This document shows, one piece after another, positions 59,931 to 64,000 of a DNA stretch of 64,000 bases. A program made the translations under genes and the position numbers. The DNA comes from Halictus rubicundus (taxonomy: Eukaryota; Arthropoda; Insecta; Hymenoptera; Halictidae). The stretch spans positions 3,534,001 to 3,598,000 of the forward strand of contig NC_135163.1 in the NCBI RefSeq assembly GCF_050948215.1. Direction: 5' to 3'. The notes under the pieces were generated by a model. That model did not search any database, was not told where the DNA came from, and saw nothing but the letters and a program-made list of their open reading frames with translations. Positions within the stretch are counted from its first letter, which is position 1. The number at the start of each line of letters is the position of its first letter.

Positions 59931-60310
59931 CTATAATTTCCTCCGACCCTGCCCACCAGAACCCTTGCTAATTGAAAAGTACACCGGCGGAAGTCTCTCC
60001 CACGGTTTACACGCGGCCCTTATCGATCCCTCGTTCGAACGATGCATTCCGCGCAATGGGAACTTTAACCCTTCGCCGACCAGATATATGCCCACGGTAC
60101 TTTTCAGTGCATCGATTTGTCCGCGTATTATTTGGTTCTCCAACGTGTTCGTTTCCTTTCCGATTAAGTGGAGAAGATCCTGTAAACGGGTCATTTCTTT
60201 ATCAATTTTTAGGAATTTTTTAACGTTAACTTCGGTTTTCTGGTTTCTTTCGATTTCGACAGCGAGATACAGTGTCGCCAGACGAGGGGAGCACGAATCC
60301 AGGGGAAAAA
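59931..60310 (-). CDS. Unrecognised ORF segment with a coiled-coil pattern (possible exon or relic)
   Basis: On the minus strand an open frame of about 126 codons runs from a TAA near 60312 to 59931. Its middle part (about 60110-60250) reads FLKIDKEMTRLQDLLHLIGK and then ETNTLENQIIRGQIDAL. Hydrophobic residues fall at a and d positions for five consecutive heptads (F, I, M, L, L, I, T, L, I), which looks like a real coiled coil. The rest (LRGMHRSNEG and beyond) looks less protein-like. The only in-frame ATG is at 60194. A TIR-flanked MITE starts at 60270 inside the upper end of the frame. I recognise no family. It may be an exon, a relic of a transposon ORF or chance. Confidence 0.25.
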
Positions 60311-60456
60311 GTTACCCTCTCTCTCTTCCAGTATCGGTGAATGCACGACAAAGACGGAACGCGTCACGTGACCGGGCCGCGGCGGAAGAGAGGGGGAATA
60401 GCGGCGGTGGAAGGGGAAGTTAGAGTGGGGGGACAAGTCTTGATCTGGCGACACTG
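60270..60456. mobile_element. MITE with CAGTGTCGCCAGA ends
   Basis: 187 bp, left CAGTGTCGCCAGACGAGGGG, right inverted CAGTGTCGCCAGATCAAGAC. TA on the left; the right flank is AATA. Contains CACGTGAC. Related to 13258-13421. Confidence 0.7.
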
Positions 60457-61264
60457 AATAGAGTGCGTCTCAAATACTATGAGAGAGCGCACAGTATGAA
60501 ACAGAAGTTAATTGACGCGCCAATTAACGCGCGTTGGCGTCGCCAATTAACTCATTCAATTCTTCAGTTTTTTCCATAATTCTAGTAAACCATGTTCCAC
60601 GAATTTTCGATTTTATGTATATTTATGTATACCCCTGTGCAAAGTAAAAATTGTCCAAGTGGGACCTGGACGTTTTTGTGAAATGTAATTAAAATTTTTG
60701 CATTTTCTTGTGTAATTAACATCTTTAGTACGATATTTACGACGAACTAATTTGACTGGTGTGAAAGTAGTTTTTATAAAATGCAGTGAAAAGTTGACAT
60801 AACCTAAATGCTTGATGTCAGGTTTGGGTACATAAAAACTATAGTTATAGGTGCTCCGAAGTGTATGCGGCGTATGTATAATGTGTACGCGTAAATTATA
60901 TCTACATTGTGGGTACTCCTGCTGATAAGCATTAAGATGCCTGTTATGTATAAAGAAACCATTATACCATAAAATATTCCATATAATTACGTACTTTGCG
61001 CTCTACCTAGTGCCTCGTAACAGTACAAAAGGTAATCTATTCAACCTCGATAGCCTACACGTAATGCTTACGCAAGACCTTCGATTCGATACTTCATAAA
61101 TATTTCTCATGCCGTATATTAAACTGCATAGACAAAATAAAATAAAATCATCGACAGTTTTAATCCCACGCGATCGATATTACTAACATTCTGCTGGGTT
61201 CTACAACCCAAAATCAAAAGTTACTAAGTTATTAAAATCAAAAGTTTTTAGCCACTAAAAATGT
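60457..61264. other. No gene recognised
   Basis: AT-rich, only short ORFs, no clear repeats. Confidence 0.45.
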
Positions 61265-61329
61265 CTGCGACTATAAGGCGTCACCAAAAATTGCTGTACC
61301 ATTATTCAAAATAGTTTTGACATTATTAA

Positions 61330-61572
61330 CCCTTAGTACTCGAATGGCGACTATAAGGCTCTACTAAGAATTGCAGTATTATTATTCAACATATTTTTTA
61401 AATTGTTAAATTTGTTTGTATTTAATAAATGACTAAACATTTCAGTATTGTACGAGTAAATTGCACCATTTTCGTATGTACAACATGAAAAAAATATATA
61501 TATAGAAGGGAAATATTCTAGGTGGGAAGAAATGTTTCGTTTTGGAGTTAAAATAGCTTCGAGTGCAAAGGG
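61330..61572. mobile_element. TTAA MITE, CCCTTTGCACTCGAA family (copy 3), inserted in an older relative
   Basis: TTAA at 61326-61329 and 61573-61576. Ends CCCTTAGTACTCGAATGG and, inverted, CCCTTTGCACTCGAAGC. Positions 61265-61326 are a left part of the same family (GCGACTATAAGGCG, ATTCAAAATAGTTT). Confidence 0.8.
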
Positions 61573-61851
61573 TTAAAACAGCAACAAAAAATCTAAGAGC
61601 ACCGTACACCATTTTCAACTCGTTAAGATCATTAAAGGAAGAAACAAATTTCTATCGAGCCCCTGTTCCCTATAATTGACGGAAACAACGTAGATTTTCC
61701 ATAAAGATTCATAGTAATAAATTATCGCTAACAATATAACGGGCTCGGGGTACGTGTATAAATTGACTTCAATCAGAAACGCCGTGGTAAGCTGAGAATA
61801 CCGAAGCGAGGATATCGGGGGAAAAGGGAGAATTGTTCTTATTTTGCATTA

Positions 61852-62115
61852 ATGGTTGACGCACCGATACGCTCGCGGCGTCGCTTTGAAGATTGCAGTA
61901 TCGTTCAGCGCGCCTCTATTTTCATTCGGTGTATTTCACTCGTTCTTTTTGCCATACTATGCCAACAAATCCGATTCGTGAGCGCTACCACTACCGCAAC
62001 ACAGCCTATACCAGAAATCCGCTCACCTCGTCTTTGTGAACGCTGCGATAAAAGGTTCGCAGTAGAGAGCGGATATTATACTACGTCCAATACTGACAGA
62101 ATTGCCGCGGCATGA
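61852..62115 (+). CDS. Candidate first exon with a signal-peptide-like N-terminus, unrecognised
   Basis: An 87-codon ORF starts at an ATG in ATTAATGG. A basic N-terminal region (RSRRRFED) is followed by a hydrophobic run IFIRCISLVLFAILC and small residues near VSA, as in a signal peptide or signal anchor. A possible splice donor GTGAGC follows the codon for F in IRFVS, in phase 0, so only the first part might be coding. Nothing downstream in the window continues it and I recognise no family. It is on the opposite strand to the Dpr-like gene. Confidence 0.2.
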   Translation: MVDAPIRSRRRFEDCSIVQRASIFIRCISLVLFAILCQQIRFVSATTTATQPIPEIRSPRLCERCDKRFAVESGYYTTSNTDRIAAA

Positions 62116-63005
62116 AAACGTGACGCATTTCAGGAAACACGGTAACGTATAATAAATATTAATACGGGGGCAGGCAACGAAGTGTGTACAGATCGTGACG
62201 AAGATGAAGGAATAATCCGAAAAAATTGATAAATGCAACAGCGAACGTAATCAAAGTAGGACTGCAGGTCACGTGATCCTCTTATCGAAGCAAAGCTCGC
62301 GTAGATCCGCAATGGCGGCCGTTGGGAACGAAAGATAACTGTTGGTCCTGCCGAGGGAAAGTTTCCCGCCGAAAATTGCAGGATCGGCCACAGAAAAAGT
62401 TTGTAAAATCCTGTTCTAGAACCGCTACATACCGAGACCACCTCCAAGCGCAGGACAAGCGGAAAAATGTTGGACGGGGATGACGACGTCCTTTAAAAAA
62501 TTCCGTTCTCCGTCCCCGAACACAGAGGGGTCGTTCCGTCGGCCCGAGGTTCCGGGGGGCCGGGCCGAGTAAGCCGCTGAATAATTTCTACACCGTCAAA
62601 GTCGTTTTCCGGCCGCAACGCTGGTTCGTTCGACGGTGCTTAACAGACCGGTATTTTACACGGGGCCCGACGTGTCCTGCCGCGTTACGAGCTCTCTCGG
62701 GTGCGCGAAGCACCTTCTCGTTCGGCATTATCGTCTTTTTACGAGGTACATAGCGATAGCGGTTGCAAGCAGCGGCCGCGTGCTGCTTTGTTGCCTGCAC
62801 GTGTGAACGGACAATGCGCTCCGTGCGCGATAAACCTGCCAGCTCCGTTCCGACGGCACTCGGGTAACCGGTAACCGGCAACCGGTAAATAACCACCTGA
62901 CGACCAGATACTCTCGTCGATATCGATTTCAACGCGCTAAGACTTTCGAAATCACGCCGACCCACACCCCTCAAACTTTTGGCACCTATGACACAGTCGC
63001 TCTCG
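62116..63005. other. No gene recognised
   Basis: GC-rich with overlapping ORFs; a short GGTAACC/CCGGTAA repeat at about 62863-62890. Confidence 0.45.
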
Positions 63006-63011
63006 TAGGTA

Positions 63012-63172
63012 GATCACGAATTTTTTGCGTTTATGTAAAAATTGGGTAAAATATATAACAGTAAAAAATTAGAAAAATCTAAGAATATCGTCGTGTTGTC
63101 TTTAATGTATCATTGAGACAGAATATTTTTATTTTGCATTTTTATCTGTTATTTTTGCAATGATCCGCAGTC
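63012..63172 (+). repeat. GACTGCGG-family MITE, decayed left end
   Basis: Right end GCAATGATCCGCAGTC; left end GATCACGAATTTTTTGCG. Confidence 0.55.
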
Positions 63173-63324
63173 TGCCCATAAGCGATGACACTAAAAATTA
63201 TTTTCTACAAATGGACCAAACGATTGCGTTATTTTTTCTGCCAAGCGCAGAAGGATTAGTTAACTGGTGTAATATATTTTATACAATATATAGTAAATAT
63301 CAATATTCGATATACACTACATAA

Positions 63325-63570
63325 CCAGTGTTAAGGATCAATACGACCGCAAGAGTTAACATCAATTTCTGCTCCTTCTCTTGTTCACGACTCAACGACA
63401 GTTCGGCGCTGTCACGTTCGTCGCCGAGTGAACCTCAGCTCTGATTCGCGTTTTTCGTTAATAACTCGAAAACAAAACGTTCCAGCGCGAAATGGCAAAG
63501 GAAAATAATGCTCAGAATTACCTCAGGAATCACCTCTTCATGGTTCTCGATACTTCTCGGGACACCCCGT
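63325..63570. repeat. GACCAATCA-family dispersed repeat
   Basis: Near-copy of 48775-49055 along its length, with a deletion in the centre. Confidence 0.75.
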
Positions 63571-64000
63571 CTAATTAGCCTGTACACTGTAACAGCGTAC
63601 ATCTAACACTTGAGTGTTTAAGTTACATTACGAATGTTTCGGACGAACGTTAATAAAACTGTTTACGGTTGAACGTCGTCGTTACCGAGGCGAGATAGCA
63701 GAGCAGAACAACCGCGCAAATTTGCCGGAACAGTTGCGGATAAGTTTCCTCGCGGCCGAGCTGAGAGTTTCAAGGAGGCGGCCCCGTCAGTCCGCCGGTC
63801 TTCTTCTTCCACGTTCAAAACGGCCAGCGATTATTCAAGTTTCGATTAAAAAAGTGTACACAAGTCTAACGAGGAAGCCCAGACGACGTTGAATCGCGGG
63901 GAACTTGGCGGCGAATCGCGGCTACCCGGCGAAATGAATTAATTAGCCATCAGCGGGCCCGGGAAACTCTTAAATTACACTTCGGACAGTTTGTACGTGG
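63571..64000. other. No gene recognised
   Basis: Includes a 92-codon plus-strand ORF (63614-63892) without a recognisable domain. Confidence 0.4.

Noticed and set aside
1..64000. tRNA, rRNA, CRISPR arrays, operons and ribosome binding sites
   Set aside because: GGTTCGA-like words were checked by eye and none sits in a tRNA-like context. The sequence is eukaryotic, so prokaryotic features do not apply.

Overview
The window is nuclear DNA of an insect, most likely a hymenopteran (bee, wasp or ant). The evidence is spliceosomal GT/AG introns, a two-immunoglobulin cell-surface protein of the arthropod Dpr family, mariner and piggyBac-type relics, and dense families of short TA- and TTAA-flanked MITEs. 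Order-level placement is inference. I see no operons, prokaryotic signals, CRISPR arrays, rRNA or convincing tRNA.

One gene can be supported: a Dpr-like (defective proboscis extension response-like) gene on the minus strand. Four coding exons join in frame with good splice sites: 56210-56382 (start of Ig1), 28276-28425 (rest of Ig1), 25970-26303 (Ig2) and 21821-21960 (C-terminal tail with a PAAM motif, hydrophobic segment and stop). The introns are about 27.8 kb, 2.0 kb and 4.0 kb. A 3' UTR with an AATAAA at 20750-20755 is inferred. The start codon and signal peptide are not certain: they may lie just upstream of the first Ig exon (56458) or beyond the window.

Almost everything else is intron, flank or repeat. 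0-13 kb: TTAA-flanked MITEs, a nested MITE, and a degenerate AGTAGTATA-type repeat block at 9.5-10.6 kb. 14.6-15.9 kb: a 1.3-kb pogo-like element carrying a second copy of that block. 17.0-19.2 kb: a satellite of alternating 300- and 310-bp monomers that grew out of a pogo-like MITE. 20.3-23.5 kb: foldback elements around the gene's last exon. 28.5-30.2 kb: a mariner element broken by a piggyBac-like MITE. 34.8-35.0 kb: a second mariner fossil. 35.3-36.1 kb: a 195-bp tandem repeat. 40.1-40.6 kb: duplicated foldbacks. 44.5-45.1 kb: a 42-bp minisatellite. 51.05-51.6 kb: an 18-bp AT-rich minisatellite. 53-60 kb: clusters of pogo-like MITEs, one split by another element.

Two weak coding candidates lie upstream of the first Ig exon: a minus-strand segment with a clean heptad pattern (about 60060-60290) and a plus-strand ORF with a signal-peptide-like N-terminus (61852-62115). 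Neither is recognised. No previously undescribed gene system is evident. The most unusual structures are the MITE-derived higher-order satellite and the repeated insertion of different elements at the same TATATA site of one MITE family.
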